64,000 nucleotides of DNA from DATLFA01 sp039934635 (GCA_039934635.1 JBDTLT010000004.1:1-64000); one strand, 5' to 3'. Shown: positions 1 to 10,758, numbered from the stretch's first letter. The notes: generated by a model not told the origin, from the sequence alone. Translations and numbers: made by a program.

Positions 1-606
1 ACCCTTCAACAAAAGGAGAGAGAACTCGACGACACCGTGAAGCAACTCGGGGAGTTACGCGCACGCATGAACGACGCGCAGCGAGGGATCGACCGATTCG
101 ACGGCGGGTGGTCACGGTTCCGGAATCGCGACACCATCGACACCCTCCAACGCGATATCGACCGCGCCAGCGGTTGGGCAAGCGAAAGCGAGGCGCGCGC
201 TGCCACACTCCGTTCGGAGATCGCGGGACTCGCGGGCGAGCATGATCGCGCCGTAGCTCACCGCGACACCTTGCGGCCGCCACTCGACGCGCGGACTATC
301 GAGATTCGTACGCAGCTCAACGCCGACGCGTCGCTACGCGCCGCGCGCGTCGAGCTCGATACGCCGCCGTATCTCCGCGGTATTCAGCGCGACAGCGCCG
401 ATCCAAGCCGCTGGCGCACAACAGTCGGTGGGATCGAGCAATACCGCGCCGCATACGGCATCAACGCGAACGACCCGCTGGGCGCGCGGCCGGGCTATCT
501 AGACAGGAACCGAGCCGACCACTACCGCCGGCTCGACCACAACATCGAGCAGCTCACGCCCGCACGGGCACGCAATCAAGACCTCGACATGGGCATCGAA
601 CTATGA
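1..606 (+). CDS. C-terminal part of a MobF/TraA-type conjugative relaxase (partial at left edge)
   Basis: The frame is open to the left edge without a stop and ends at a TGA at 604-606, so this is the tail of a longer protein; the first GTG inside the window is at 37. The visible ~200 residues are charged and helical, consistent with a coiled coil, and end with a segment containing GIEQYRAAYGI. That segment resembles the conserved C-terminal tail of actinobacterial TraA/TrwC-like relaxases, which nick plasmid DNA at oriT and carry a helicase domain. The relaxase and helicase domains themselves would lie outside the window. No conjugation gene follows, so this is the edge of an integrated plasmid or element, or a remnant. 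Family assignment rests on the tail only. Confidence 0.55.
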   Translation, partial: TLQQKERELDDTVKQLGELRARMNDAQRGIDRFDGGWSRFRNRDTIDTLQRDIDRASGWASESEARAATLRSEIAGLAGEHDRAVAHRDTLRPPLDARTIEIRTQLNADASLRAARVELDTPPYLRGIQRDSADPSRWRTTVGGIEQYRAAYGINANDPLGARPGYLDRNRADHYRRLDHNIEQLTPARARNQDLDMGIEL

Positions 607-1063
607 CCGCGCGCACGCGCCGGTAGGCGTCAAACCGTCGCCCACTACGCCGTGCAAGTGAATTCGAGTTCGGCGGGACCGCACCTACGTTTACACGCAG
701 CAGCGGAGATTGGAGCAGACAATCTTTGACCGGTGTCCTGCAGCGAGATATGAGAGCGGTAGGTTCAGCAGATCCGGAGTCGGCCTATCGACGCCAAGCC
801 CGTCGGCTTACGACGATCCACATCCAGGTGTCCACTACAAACCTCCATTGGCACAAAGCGCCGCCCGCGCTGTTACCCGACTTGTCCGCCACAAACAACC
901 GCCGCAACAGCACTGCCTCGACCTACATCTCGCTCATCTGCAACGGCCCGACGGGCCCACCGCGCCGAAGGGCAACCCGCAGACGGTGCTGAACCGGCCG
1001 GTGGTCGTGGCGGCACCGTGACGGCTGTCTATAGCTCGCGGCCATGCAGCCGCCTTCGCGACC
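607..1063. other. Intergenic stretch without a recognisable gene
   Basis: Several overlapping open frames exist on both strands but none has a ribosome binding site, a recognisable domain or a plausible composition. I see no repeat end, tRNA or transposase remnant. It separates the relaxase tail from a decayed cyclase fragment and is probably degraded mobile DNA. Confidence 0.5.
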
Positions 1064-1165
1064 GTGACGGTTCTGTTCACCGATATCGAGAGTTCGACGC
1101 GGCCCTGGGATGACCGGCCCGACCGACATGCGATTGGCGCTGGCCGAGCGCGCCGCATCAGCACC
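1064..1165 (+). pseudogene. Fragment of a class III adenylate/guanylate cyclase-domain gene
   Basis: The translation from GTG at 1064 begins VTVLFTDIESSTR, which matches the start of the catalytic domain of class III nucleotidyl cyclases; the family usually has a TFLFTDIEGSTRLWE-like opening with a metal-binding Asp. The similarity then jumps to the +1 frame (TDMRLALAE, from about 1125), showing a frameshift, and stops soon after. The rest of the domain is missing. In actinobacteria this domain commonly opens large cyclase/LuxR-type regulators. The piece is too short to be functional and fits a decayed region next to the relaxase remnant. Confidence 0.5.
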
Positions 1166-1528
1166 ATCAACTGGGCGTGATACGCCTTGCGCGCTCGCGA
1201 CCTCGGGACTACTGGTCGACTGCCGTGCGGGTGTCTGTACACACGCGTGGTGGGACGAATCAGCGACAGCAATTCACCGGTTGGCGGTGGGCTCGCTGTG
1301 CGAGCACTCCACAGACGTACGCTCGACGAGGGCGAGCGAAGGGCTCGTGATCGCGTCGCATCGGCGCGACAACGCGCAACGCACTGCGCGCATATCGACG
1401 AAGGACTACCCGGCGACACCACGAACATCTATCTGCGGACTAGCGCCGGGATGCTGCGTCCTGTGGCGAAGACAATTTAATGGTCGGGGGCACCAGTCAC
1501 GCCACTAGGTCAGCGTCTGACCACGGCA
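1166..1528. other. Intergenic stretch without a recognisable gene
   Basis: Open frames here are short, overlap on both strands and show no family I recognise. The stretch separates the cyclase fragment from the convergent end of the aquaporin gene. It may include further decayed sequence from the same cyclase-type gene but I cannot align any of it. Confidence 0.4.
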
Positions 1529-2317
1529 CTAGCCGTCTCGCCCAAGTAGTCCCTGCGCGGCCTCGTTGGCTGCCGCCGAAGGTGGGCCACGCAGCAGCCA
1601 TGCACACACGACGGCGACAAGTCCACCAACACCAGGTCCAACGACATAGACCCACCAATCGCTCCAATGCGCTCCGATGAGCGCCGGCCCCAACGAGCGG
1701 GCCGGGTTCATCGACGCCCCCGAGATCGGCGCCGCCCACATCCCAGCAAGCGCGACGTACGCGCCGACCGCGATGGCTGCGTTCGGCCCGACGTTTTTCG
1801 CGCCCGACGCCGTCCCCAAAATGACCGTCACCAACCCGAGAGTGAGCAAGACCTCAACAACCAGGGCCTGTCCCGACGACACACCCGCAGATGGAAGCGT
1901 GGCACCGAGTTCACCAACATTGCCGAACAGCGCACGCAACACTGCCGACGCCACGATCGCGCCACACAACTGCATGGCCACGTAACCGGGCACGCGGATC
2001 CATGGAAAGTTGCCGCGCACCGTGAAGCACAGCGTCACCGCAGGGTTCAGATGCGCCCCTCCCACGGCGCCCGTCGAGTAAATCACCACCATCACCACAA
2101 GCCCCGGGGCGACGACCCGCGCAGTGGGCGAAACCGAACCGTCGACCACAGCATTAACCACTGCTCCGCCCGCCGCAACAAGCACGAGCATCGCCGTCCC
2201 CAAAAACTCGGCAAATAGCCGCCGCCACTCCACTACCGGATCATCGAAACGGGACCCGAACGGCAGCTCCAAAGCAACCAGTCCGAACCTCGTCCGCCCC
2301 GGTCGCGGCATCTCCAT
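1529..2317 (-). CDS. MIP-family channel (aquaporin/glycerol facilitator-like)
   Basis: A 262-residue integral membrane channel of the major intrinsic protein family, predicted to pass water or small neutral solutes through the cytoplasmic membrane. Six hydrophobic segments surround two half-helices carrying NPA motifs at about residues 91-93 (HLNPAV) and 204-206 (MNPARS), followed by the conserved filter arginine. The helix-5 filter position that is His in AqpZ appears to be a small residue here, so strict water selectivity should not be assumed. The start is put at the first ATG of MEMPRPGR because the open frame upstream is non-conserved and low quality; a second ATG lies two codons in. It stands alone, with no glycerol gene next to it (glpK is ~38 kb away). 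Confidence 0.9.
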   Translation of the reverse strand: MEMPRPGRTRFGLVALELPFGSRFDDPVVEWRRLFAEFLGTAMLVLVAAGGAVVNAVVDGSVSPTARVVAPGLVVMVVIYSTGAVGGAHLNPAVTLCFTVRGNFPWIRVPGYVAMQLCGAIVASAVLRALFGNVGELGATLPSAGVSSGQALVVEVLLTLGLVTVILGTASGAKNVGPNAAIAVGAYVALAGMWAAPISGASMNPARSLGPALIGAHWSDWWVYVVGPGVGGLVAVVCAWLLRGPPSAAANEAAQGLLGRDG

Positions 2318-2665
2318 GTCTGAACCGTACAGATCTGTCCCCCTTGTTGTGGACCATGTGTCGAAGTTCGCGCGTGTGGCTGGGACGTTGGCCGAGTGGT
2401 CCACTCCCGATGTCCCAGATCGCGCAACAACTTTTGAGATTCGCGCCAGCTCGTTGACCGAGGCGAGGCTGCACGTGCTCATCATGGCGACAGCATCACT
2501 CCGGAGTGAATGAGCGGGTCGCGGCCGTCGGGGCGATGTGGGGCGAGAAACGCGCCGCTGCGCCGAATTCGACGTTCGTGACGCTCCTGGCCGCTGCGTC
2601 GATGTCGCTTCGGTTGGTGCCCGCAACGGTAGTCCCACACTCTTGACGACCGAAACCGGCAGCCG
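2318..2665. other. Intergenic region upstream of the aquaporin gene
   Basis: About 350 nt between the aquaporin start and the end of the GAF-ANTAR gene, both on the minus strand. It must hold the aquaporin promoter. Open frames through it lack ribosome binding sites and recognisable domains. I see no copy of the recurring hairpin motif found before neighbouring genes. Confidence 0.5.
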
Positions 2666-3739
2666 TCAAAGGAGCCGACCATCTCTGATCAGGAGGTCAC
2701 GCGCCCCGGTCTCGAGGTCGAAGATGAGCGATCGAAGCTCCCCAATCGTGGCGTCGAGTTCGCTGATCGTCGCGTCGAGCCGGTCCCGAGCCGAATCGGG
2801 CACCATCGTGCGGGTGGTGTGCAAGGACAGGCCGATCGAGAAGAGGTGTCGAATGACGACATCGTTGACGCCGACCGCGATCCGCAGCCGATCGATCCCC
2901 AGATCGAAAGTACACATATCCGTGATGACAGGTTCCACCATCGCGGTCGTCGGGCAGGACCCTCGGTCGATCGTTGGTGCAATGGTCATTGTGGGGCTTG
3001 TCGTTTCGTCGGGGGCGTCTTGCGCGTCGAGAGCGGCCGCGCTGACGGTTCCGGCGACGACGTGTGCGGCGAGATCGGACAGTCCAGCTTTGTGGGAGAG
3101 GGCGTGGCCACGAAGCTTGTTGAACGCGTTCACGATGTCGACACCGGTTCGTTCGGCCACCACCCCTTTTGCCTGTTCGATGATGATGGCGCTGTTCAGC
3201 TCAGCGGCGAGTTGATCGTTGAGGGTGTGGGCCTCGTCAACGGCGCGGTGCTTCAGGATTGGGATGGTCGCGACGTCGGCGAAGGCTTGGGCAGCGATGA
3301 GGTCACGTTCGCTGAGCACCCTCGCGTCGGAACGGAACAGGCCGAGTGCCCCGATGGTCTGACCGCGTAGACGCAGGGGAAGCGCAGTCACCGACACGAA
3401 CCCCGAGGCGATGGCGCGGGGACCGAACTTCGCCCACGGTTGATCGGTCGTGGCGAGTTGAGCGTTGGTGATGGCTTTGCCCGTGTGGAAACACTCGAAA
3501 CAAGGCCCTTCGGCCGAGTGAAGTTCGAACAGCTCCAGCGTGTGCATCGCCTCGCTCGATGACGCGACAACGCGCAGCTCGCCGGCCGGGTCGACCAGGA
3601 GGAGCCCTGCGGCGGTGACATCGAGCACCTCAACGCAACCATCGGTGAGACGGGACAACAGATCGACGACGTCGAATTCGTCGACGAGCGCATCGGTGAG
3701 TTCGACGAAGGTCTGGACCAGAACCGATTCCTTGCTCAT
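2666..3739 (-). CDS. GAF-ANTAR regulator with a C-terminal, His-less HisKA_3-like dimerisation segment
   Basis: A 357-residue cytoplasmic protein. Residues ~15-165 form a GAF sensor domain (PCFECFHTGKAI, GALGLF). Residues ~170-225 form an ANTAR domain (IEQAKGVVAE), which in this family binds paired hairpins in nascent RNA to prevent termination. Residues ~283-343 resemble the DHp region of DevS/DosT-type histidine kinases (NDVVIRHLFSIGLSL, later ELRSLIFDLE). The position of the phospho-accepting His is Asn292, and no HATPase domain follows. It therefore looks like a sensor-RNA antiterminator with a dead dimerisation or partner-docking tail. GAF-ANTAR proteins usually end near residue 240, so the tail is an unusual addition. 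The ATG has a GAGGAA-type ribosome binding site. A weak half-copy of the recurring motif (TAGCGC) lies ~15 nt upstream. Confidence 0.85.
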   Translation of the reverse strand: MSKESVLVQTFVELTDALVDEFDVVDLLSRLTDGCVEVLDVTAAGLLLVDPAGELRVVASSSEAMHTLELFELHSAEGPCFECFHTGKAITNAQLATTDQPWAKFGPRAIASGFVSVTALPLRLRGQTIGALGLFRSDARVLSERDLIAAQAFADVATIPILKHRAVDEAHTLNDQLAAELNSAIIIEQAKGVVAERTGVDIVNAFNKLRGHALSHKAGLSDLAAHVVAGTVSAAALDAQDAPDETTSPTMTIAPTIDRGSCPTTAMVEPVITDMCTFDLGIDRLRIAVGVNDVVIRHLFSIGLSLHTTRTMVPDSARDRLDATISELDATIGELRSLIFDLETGARDLLIRDGRLL

Positions 3740-3890
3740 CTCATTCCTCGCCTTGCGCTACAACGACGGGGTCGACTCGCCCGTCGAATCGGAGTTCGCG
3801 GCCCACGACAGCGTTTGCGACGGATCTGAGCGTGGAGCGCGTTCGCACCGCAGATGAAGCGGCGCTGGATCTCCAACGCAGGCGCGGCGG

Positions 3891-4265
3891 TCATGCCGTG
3901 TCGGGCTCAGCGTGCTGAGCTTCGCGAACGTACCGGAACCCAAGAGGGCTGATGTTCTCGCACAGGTCGAGTAGCCGTCGAGCGTTCGGCGACGGCGCAC
4001 GAAGGAGAAGATCTCGGGATTCGCGGCGCAGGTGCAGCTTCGTTCGGAGGAGGAGATTGACGATCGACACGTCCATGAACGTGACGCCGCTCAAGTCGAT
4101 CACCGGGTTCGAATCGTCCTCGCCGAAGACTCGGGCGAACTCGCACGTCAGCGTGCCAACCGTGGAGGTGTCGTGCTCGCCGACCAACGTGAACACAGCG
4201 GACGGCACCTGCTGACCGACGCACGGATTCGTCTCGAGCAGGACGTCGATGACTGGTGCGCTCAT
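3891..4265 (-). CDS. STAS-domain protein (anti-anti-sigma factor-like)
   Basis: A 124-residue STAS-domain protein of the SpoIIAA/RsbV type, which in other bacteria binds an anti-sigma kinase and frees a stress sigma factor. The fold core is visible in VIDLSGVTFMDVS (residues ~55-67). The position that is the phosphorylated Ser in classical antagonists (MD-S-S) is Val66 here, with Ser67 kept, so regulation by phosphorylation may be lost or changed. The ATG is chosen because GGGAG lies 6-10 nt upstream; an in-frame upstream extension crosses a conserved regulatory motif and is unlikely to be translated. It sits 31 nt downstream of the first copy of the recurring hairpin motif. No anti-sigma or sigma gene is adjacent. 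Confidence 0.85.
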   Translation of the reverse strand: MSAPVIDVLLETNPCVGQQVPSAVFTLVGEHDTSTVGTLTCEFARVFGEDDSNPVIDLSGVTFMDVSIVNLLLRTKLHLRRESRDLLLRAPSPNARRLLDLCENISPLGFRYVREAQHAEPDTA

Positions 4266-4296
4266 GATGGACTCCCTCGAGTGTGCGACATACGTC

Positions 4297-4321
4297 GCGT
4301 CACCGGGGTCCGGAGTAACGC
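4297..4321 (-). promoter_or_regulatory. Recurring hairpin motif, copy A (before STAS gene)
   Basis: Read on the minus strand: arm GCGTTAC, loop TCCGGACCCCG, arm GTGACGC; the 7-nt arms pair as RNA with one G-U. The start codon of the STAS gene is 31 nt downstream, with the ribosome binding site between. The same pattern occurs before copA, the slipin, a universal stress protein and the hibernation-factor gene. It could be a binding site for a response regulator or a structured 5' UTR element; the sequence alone does not decide. Confidence 0.6.
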
Positions 4322-4659
4322 TCCACGGCAACGGTACACCCGCGGGCGATCGCATTGTCTGCGGACCGCGAATGACTTCGCGAGTTCATATTGATGCGAC
4401 GATGACCACACGGCACGCGGCCGAAATTGGATGGTGCGAGATCAGCTTCAACGCGTGAGGGTCGATGCTGTGCGCGATTGCCGTCGCCGTGTTGTTGGCT
4501 CACGGTTGCGGAGTCCGAGTGAAACCGATAGTCCGAGCTTCACGCTTTCGCAGTTGACCTCGTCGACTGCCACGACCGCCACCGAGCACGAACACCACGA
4601 GTACGACGACAACGACGTGCTTCCGGGTCTGACATTCCGCCCGGGCCTCACCCGAGTGT
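4322..4659. other. Intergenic region between motif copy A and the cytochrome gene
   Basis: About 340 nt separating the STAS unit from the end of the copper operon on the same strand. It should contain the promoter of the STAS gene and possibly a terminator for the cytochrome gene. A short valine-rich hydrophobic frame occurs near 4590-4615 on the minus strand, but it has no start codon with a ribosome binding site, so I do not call a gene. Confidence 0.4.
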
Positions 4660-5157
4660 TCAGTGCTGCGTCTTGAGGTAGGCGAGCAGGGCGGTCCATT
4701 GGGTGTCGGTGAGCTGCCAGTGGGGCATTTGTGTGGAGAGCGGGTCGCCGTCGGCGCCGATGCCTTGGGTGACGGCTTGGCGTATGAGGGTGTCGGTGTA
4801 AATGTGGCCGCGGGTGCCGTCCATCTCGCGCATGCCGGCGGGGTTGGTGAGGTTGGCGTAGGTGATGTCGGGGGCTTGGACCTGGGGGGTGGAGCGGCCG
4901 TGGCCGTCGGTGCCGTGGCAGGAGGCGCATCCGCTTTGGCTCATCATGCCCATCATGCTGGTGTCGCCGGTGCGGTCGATGGGTTGACCGGAGGCGTCGT
5001 TTCCGGTGTCGAAGATCTGCTGGCCGAGCGCGACGGGGGACAGCGACGCGCCGGGTCGACTTTCGCTGCGGTTGTGTGGTGTCCCGGTGCTGCAGGCGGT
5101 GACGATCACGACGGTGGCGATGACGGCGACGGGCCCGAGCAGCAGGCGTCGGGTCAT
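4660..5157 (-). CDS. Mono-haem c-type cytochrome lipoprotein
   Basis: A 165-residue exported protein. The N terminus has a basic start, a hydrophobic segment and a lipobox-like VTAC with the lipidated Cys at residue 22. The haem site CASCH is at 77-81, and a QMPHW segment near residue 147 may supply the distal Met. It is therefore a membrane-anchored cytochrome c on the outer face. It is the last gene of the copper operon: its ATG overlaps the stop of the SHOCT gene (ATGA). A role in passing electrons in periplasmic copper oxidation, or simply as a linked respiratory carrier, is inference from context. The long frame upstream of this ATG belongs to the overlapping gene and is not translated here. 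Confidence 0.88.
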   Translation of the reverse strand: MTRRLLLGPVAVIATVVIVTACSTGTPHNRSESRPGASLSPVALGQQIFDTGNDASGQPIDRTGDTSMMGMMSQSGCASCHGTDGHGRSTPQVQAPDITYANLTNPAGMREMDGTRGHIYTDTLIRQAVTQGIGADGDPLSTQMPHWQLTDTQWTALLAYLKTQH

Positions 5158-5375
5158 CGGAGGGCGTCGCGGCGCTCGTGGTATTCGTCGGTGGACAGGT
5201 CGCCATTGGCGTAGCGCTCGGCGAGGATGTCGCGGGCCCGGTCTCCTACTCGGCGTTCGGGGTGGCGGCTGGCGCGCACGACGAGCCATGTACCTACGGC
5301 GATGGCGGCGAGCACCGCGAGGATCATGAGCCCGCCCCACTGCCACATCGAGCCGTTGCCGCCGTCCCACATCAT
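5154..5375 (-). CDS. Small membrane protein with SHOCT domain
   Basis: A 73-residue protein with one transmembrane helix (residues ~15-33) followed by a C-terminal SHOCT-type segment (ILAERYANGDLSTDEY). SHOCT is a short oligomerisation-like domain often found on small membrane proteins near metal transporters. The N terminus is Met/Trp/Gly-rich ([11 protein letters not shown]), which could bind copper; that is inference. Two ATGs lie at 5375 and 5372; the first overlaps the stop of the 17-codon frame upstream, and the gene's own stop overlaps the cytochrome ATG. It is a middle member of the copper operon. Confidence 0.8.
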   Translation of the reverse strand: MMWDGGNGSMWQWGGLMILAVLAAIAVGTWLVVRASRHPERRVGDRARDILAERYANGDLSTDEYHERRDALR

Positions 5376-5421
5376 GTGGCCGTCGTAGGGTCGGCGGTTG
5401 GGGCGCGGGTTGCGTGGGTGG

Positions 5422-5425
<4 letters not shown>
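5372..5425 (-). CDS. 17-residue mini-ORF between copA and the SHOCT gene
   Basis: The frame [17 protein letters not shown] starts at an ATG overlapping the copA stop (ATGA) and ends at a TGA overlapping the SHOCT ATG (ATGA). GGGAG lies 6 nt before its ATG, a better ribosome binding site than the SHOCT gene itself has. It may serve only as a translational bridge that carries ribosomes from copA to the SHOCT gene. No family is recognisable and the peptide has no hydrophobic segment. The exact double overlap is the main evidence that it is translated. Confidence 0.4.
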
Positions 5426-8396
<2,971 letters not shown>

Positions 8397-8400
<4 letters not shown>

Positions 8401-8522
8401 ACTGCGCACCTCCTACCGGCAGCCCGGCCGAGGCCGCGAACCGTCGCGGAACCCTCAGTCGACGTGGACACCACCAGCCGCGGCAGTGATCGGGTCAACG
8501 GCACAACTGCGGTCACCGACAT
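8397..8522 (-). CDS. 41-residue leader ORF translationally coupled to copA
   Basis: The frame begins [12 protein letters not shown] and ends CAV, with a perfect AGGAGG six nt before its ATG and a stop that overlaps the copA ATG (ATGA). It is Arg- and Ser/Thr-rich in its second half and contains a single Cys near the end; no domain is recognisable. Its ATG lies 37 nt after copy B of the recurring motif. Position and coupling suggest a leader peptide or a means of entering ribosomes into copA. It is probably real as a translated frame; whether the peptide has its own function is unknown. Confidence 0.55.
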
Positions 8523-8559
8523 CGACAACCTCCTGGTAGAGCAAACGCAAAGCGCTGAT

Positions 8560-8585
8560 GCGCTACCAGGGGTCCGGAGCAACGC
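8560..8585 (-). promoter_or_regulatory. Recurring hairpin motif, copy B (before copA leader ORF)
   Basis: On the minus strand: arm GCGTTGC, loop TCCGGACCCCTG, arm GTAGCGC; all seven positions pair as RNA if G-U is allowed. An extra palindrome GGAGC-GTT-GCTCC overlaps the left arm, giving this copy a second possible hairpin or operator. The start codon of the leader ORF is 37 nt downstream. Confidence 0.6.
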
Positions 8586-8683
8586 TCCCGGAAGGTGCCG
8601 TCGCGAACGGCAGAGTCCAACACGGAAAAGGGACAACACCCGTGTCAACAACGGACGGTACACCCTCCGGCGTTTGCACCGGT

Positions 8684-8936
8684 GTTCGTAGTCGGCGTCG
8701 GGCTCGAGCGCGATGCCGAGACGTTCGGCCGTGCATGGATCACCTTTGTCGTCGAAGCGGACGCGGGCGATGCCGATGCGCGAGTAGTTGTTGCGGGCGA
8801 CCAGGCGGGGGAACAGGTAGAGCTCACCGTCGGGGCCGCGGGCCGCTGCTGGGTTGAGGACGCCTTCGACCTCCATCGGATCGTCTGGCGTGGGTTCCAT
8901 GAGCATTCCCAGTCGCCGCAACGACAAGCCGCTCAT
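8684..8936 (-). pseudogene. Truncated GH130-type glycoside phosphorylase/hydrolase, first ~84 codons only
   Basis: The first 84 residues (LRRLGMLMEP, EGVLNPAAARGPDGELYLFPR, YSRIGIARV) match the start of GH130-family beta-mannoside phosphorylase-like proteins, which are normally ~300 residues or more. Similarity stops at about 8684 and the frame runs on into unrelated, Arg-rich sequence, so the gene has been cut. Its ATG overlaps the stop of the HAD gene (ATGA), showing it was the third gene of the manA-HAD operon. The break lies about 100 nt from copy B of the recurring motif, so the copper operon arrived here by insertion or by a deletion that fused the two regions. Confidence 0.75.
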
Positions 8937-9718
8937 TGGTGCCGTCCGTCCGGCTCGGTGGTGTCCGTGTGCAGGCCGCCGGCGCAGGCCACCATGGTTT
9001 CGATCAACCGTTTCGTCTCGGTCGGATCGCGTGTGGCGATCGATTCCACACCCGTCTCTCTCAAGGGAGCGTCGTTTCCGCCCGGGAACAGGGCGTCGCC
9101 GACGAAGATCATCTCGCCGACCTCGATCGCCAGGATCTCGCTCAGTTTGCGGATTCCGTAGGCCTTGTCGATGCCGGGTTTGGTGATGTCGATCGACGTC
9201 GTGCCGCCCATTCGCACGGAGAATTCGGGGATTGCCGCGTCCAGCCGCGCCTTCATCGCGGCACGCTTCACGAAGCCAGGGTCGAACGTCGTCTTGGCGT
9301 CGAGTGGGGCTTGCTGGCCGAGCGCCGAGAACGTGATCTGGCTCCCGCGGTCTTCGATGACGTCGCCCCAGACCTTCGTTGGTACGAGGTCCATCGACGC
9401 GATCACGTCATTCAGCGCAGCATTGATCTTCGCCTTCTCCTCGGCACTGAGATCGTCGGTGTAGCGCAACGTCCAGCCGGTCGAGTACTCGTAGAACTTC
9501 GTCCCGCACACCGGCAGCAGCGACAGCCTCGCCCAGCTCTCACTGGACCCGAGGGGGGAGAGCAGTTGCTCTTGGAACTGCGGCCAACCGCCGCCGGAGA
9601 TCACGGCCACCCGTACGACAGCGAGCAGGCCGGCGAGCAACGACGCCATCTCGGAGTCGATCGCCGACTTGCTGTCGGCCAGCGTCCCGTCGAGATCGAA
9701 GACCACGAGTCGCTTCAA
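8933..9718 (-). CDS. HAD-superfamily IIB protein, phosphomannomutase/sugar-phosphatase-like
   Basis: A 261-residue cytoplasmic HAD enzyme. The catalytic DLDGT motif is at residues 8-12, SGGG at ~41-44, the Lys-bearing segment ITKPGIDKAYG near 190, and GDALFPGGND near 218 gives the metal-binding acidic pair. The cap arrangement is the IIB type shared by sugar phosphatases and eukaryote-type phosphomannomutases. With manA upstream and a GH130 remnant downstream, each joined by 4-nt overlaps, interconversion of mannose 1-phosphate and mannose 6-phosphate, or hydrolysis of a mannose phosphate, is the likely job. The choice between mutase and phosphatase cannot be made from sequence alone. Confidence 0.8.
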   Translation of the reverse strand: MKRLVVFDLDGTLADSKSAIDSEMASLLAGLLAVVRVAVISGGGWPQFQEQLLSPLGSSESWARLSLLPVCGTKFYEYSTGWTLRYTDDLSAEEKAKINAALNDVIASMDLVPTKVWGDVIEDRGSQITFSALGQQAPLDAKTTFDPGFVKRAAMKARLDAAIPEFSVRMGGTTSIDITKPGIDKAYGIRKLSEILAIEVGEMIFVGDALFPGGNDAPLRETGVESIATRDPTETKRLIETMVACAGGLHTDTTEPDGRHQ

Positions 9719-10758
9719 TGCGCACCCGCTTCAGGCAATGACAGCTCTAACACCGTCACATCGCCGATCGGCCGGACGACGCAGACCCCCACGACTGCGG
9801 GGAGCACGAGCACTTCGCCCCGCTTCAGTCGGTAGCGGTCACCGTCGTGGTCGACATCGGCGTCACCATCGACCGCCACCAAAACCCGGGGCTTGCCGAG
9901 CGCGCCAACCGGGAACGGGGACCGTCCTGTGAGGCGCCAGACCCGGAACTGCTCACAGCAGAACAGGCGTTCGCGAAGTACCGGCTCGACCGACTCGACG
10001 ACCGGGACGACGGGTGCGACGGCGCCCGCGGACGTGTCGACGCACGCCAAGGCCGCCTCGACCTGCAGTTCTCTGGGCTGGCCCGTCGTTGGGTCGATCC
10101 GATCCCAGTCGAATATACGGTAGGTCACGTCGCTGTTCTGCTGGACCTCGAATACGACCACATCGCCACCGAGACAGTGGACAGTCCCGGCGGGCACGAA
10201 CACGGCGTCGCCCCGCTTGGGGGTGAAGCTCGCCACGTGTTGCGGCATCGTCGCCGCGGATAGCGCCCGGAGATCGTCGGGCTCCGTTCCCGGTTCGAGA
10301 CCCGCATAGATTCGGCTGTGCTCGCTCGCTGCGAGCACCACCCACGCCTCGGTTTTGCCGTTTCCGAACCCGATCGAGTCGGCGTCTTCGAGGTGCTTCG
10401 CCTGCTCATCGGACGGATGGACCTGCACCGAGAGCATCTGGTGGGCATCGAGGAATTTCAGCAGCAGCGGGAACCGGGTGAAGTCTCGCGACCCTTCGCC
10501 GAGCAGCTGTCTCGGCGCCACCCGCAGCACGTCCTGCAATGTCCATCCGGCGAGGGGACCATCCACGACGCGGCTGGCGTGGTCATCACGATCGCTCAAC
10601 AGCCACGCCTCCCCGATGGGCCCTTCGTCGGGCAAGGGAACGTTCATCAGTTCTTCCAGGTGACGGCCGCCCCACAGCCGGTACTGGAAGATCGGCCCGA
10701 ACCGCAACGGATACAAGAGCGTGCCCGCCGGGAAGCGCATACCCGGTGACTCGCTCAT
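9715..10758 (-). CDS. manA: Mannose-6-phosphate isomerase, class I
   Basis: A 347-residue zinc enzyme that interconverts mannose 6-phosphate and fructose 6-phosphate. The cupin metal-site segments are visible as QVHPSDEQA, the Glu in KTEAWV, and the His in GTVHCLGG. The C-terminal cupin half is also present, so length is near the usual 350-400. The start is placed at ATG 10758 (MSESPG) with a GAGATGGA sequence upstream; an in-frame ATG at 10809 would add 17 residues and remains possible. It heads the manA-HAD-GH130 operon, suggesting that mannose units released from beta-mannosides were fed into glycolysis. Confidence 0.92.
   Translation of the reverse strand: MSESPGMRFPAGTLLYPLRFGPIFQYRLWGGRHLEELMNVPLPDEGPIGEAWLLSDRDDHASRVVDGPLAGWTLQDVLRVAPRQLLGEGSRDFTRFPLLLKFLDAHQMLSVQVHPSDEQAKHLEDADSIGFGNGKTEAWVVLAASEHSRIYAGLEPGTEPDDLRALSAATMPQHVASFTPKRGDAVFVPAGTVHCLGGDVVVFEVQQNSDVTYRIFDWDRIDPTTGQPRELQVEAALACVDTSAGAVAPVVPVVESVEPVLRERLFCCEQFRVWRLTGRSPFPVGALGKPRVLVAVDGDADVDHDGDRYRLKRGEVLVLPAVVGVCVVRPIGDVTVLELSLPEAGAH

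Noticed and set aside
4448..5206. Long minus-strand frames over the cytochrome gene and long plus-strand frames over copA (for example 5851-8691).
   Set aside because: They are shadows of GC-rich coding sequence: Arg/Gly/Ala-rich, no domains, no ribosome binding sites, while the opposite frames encode clear families.
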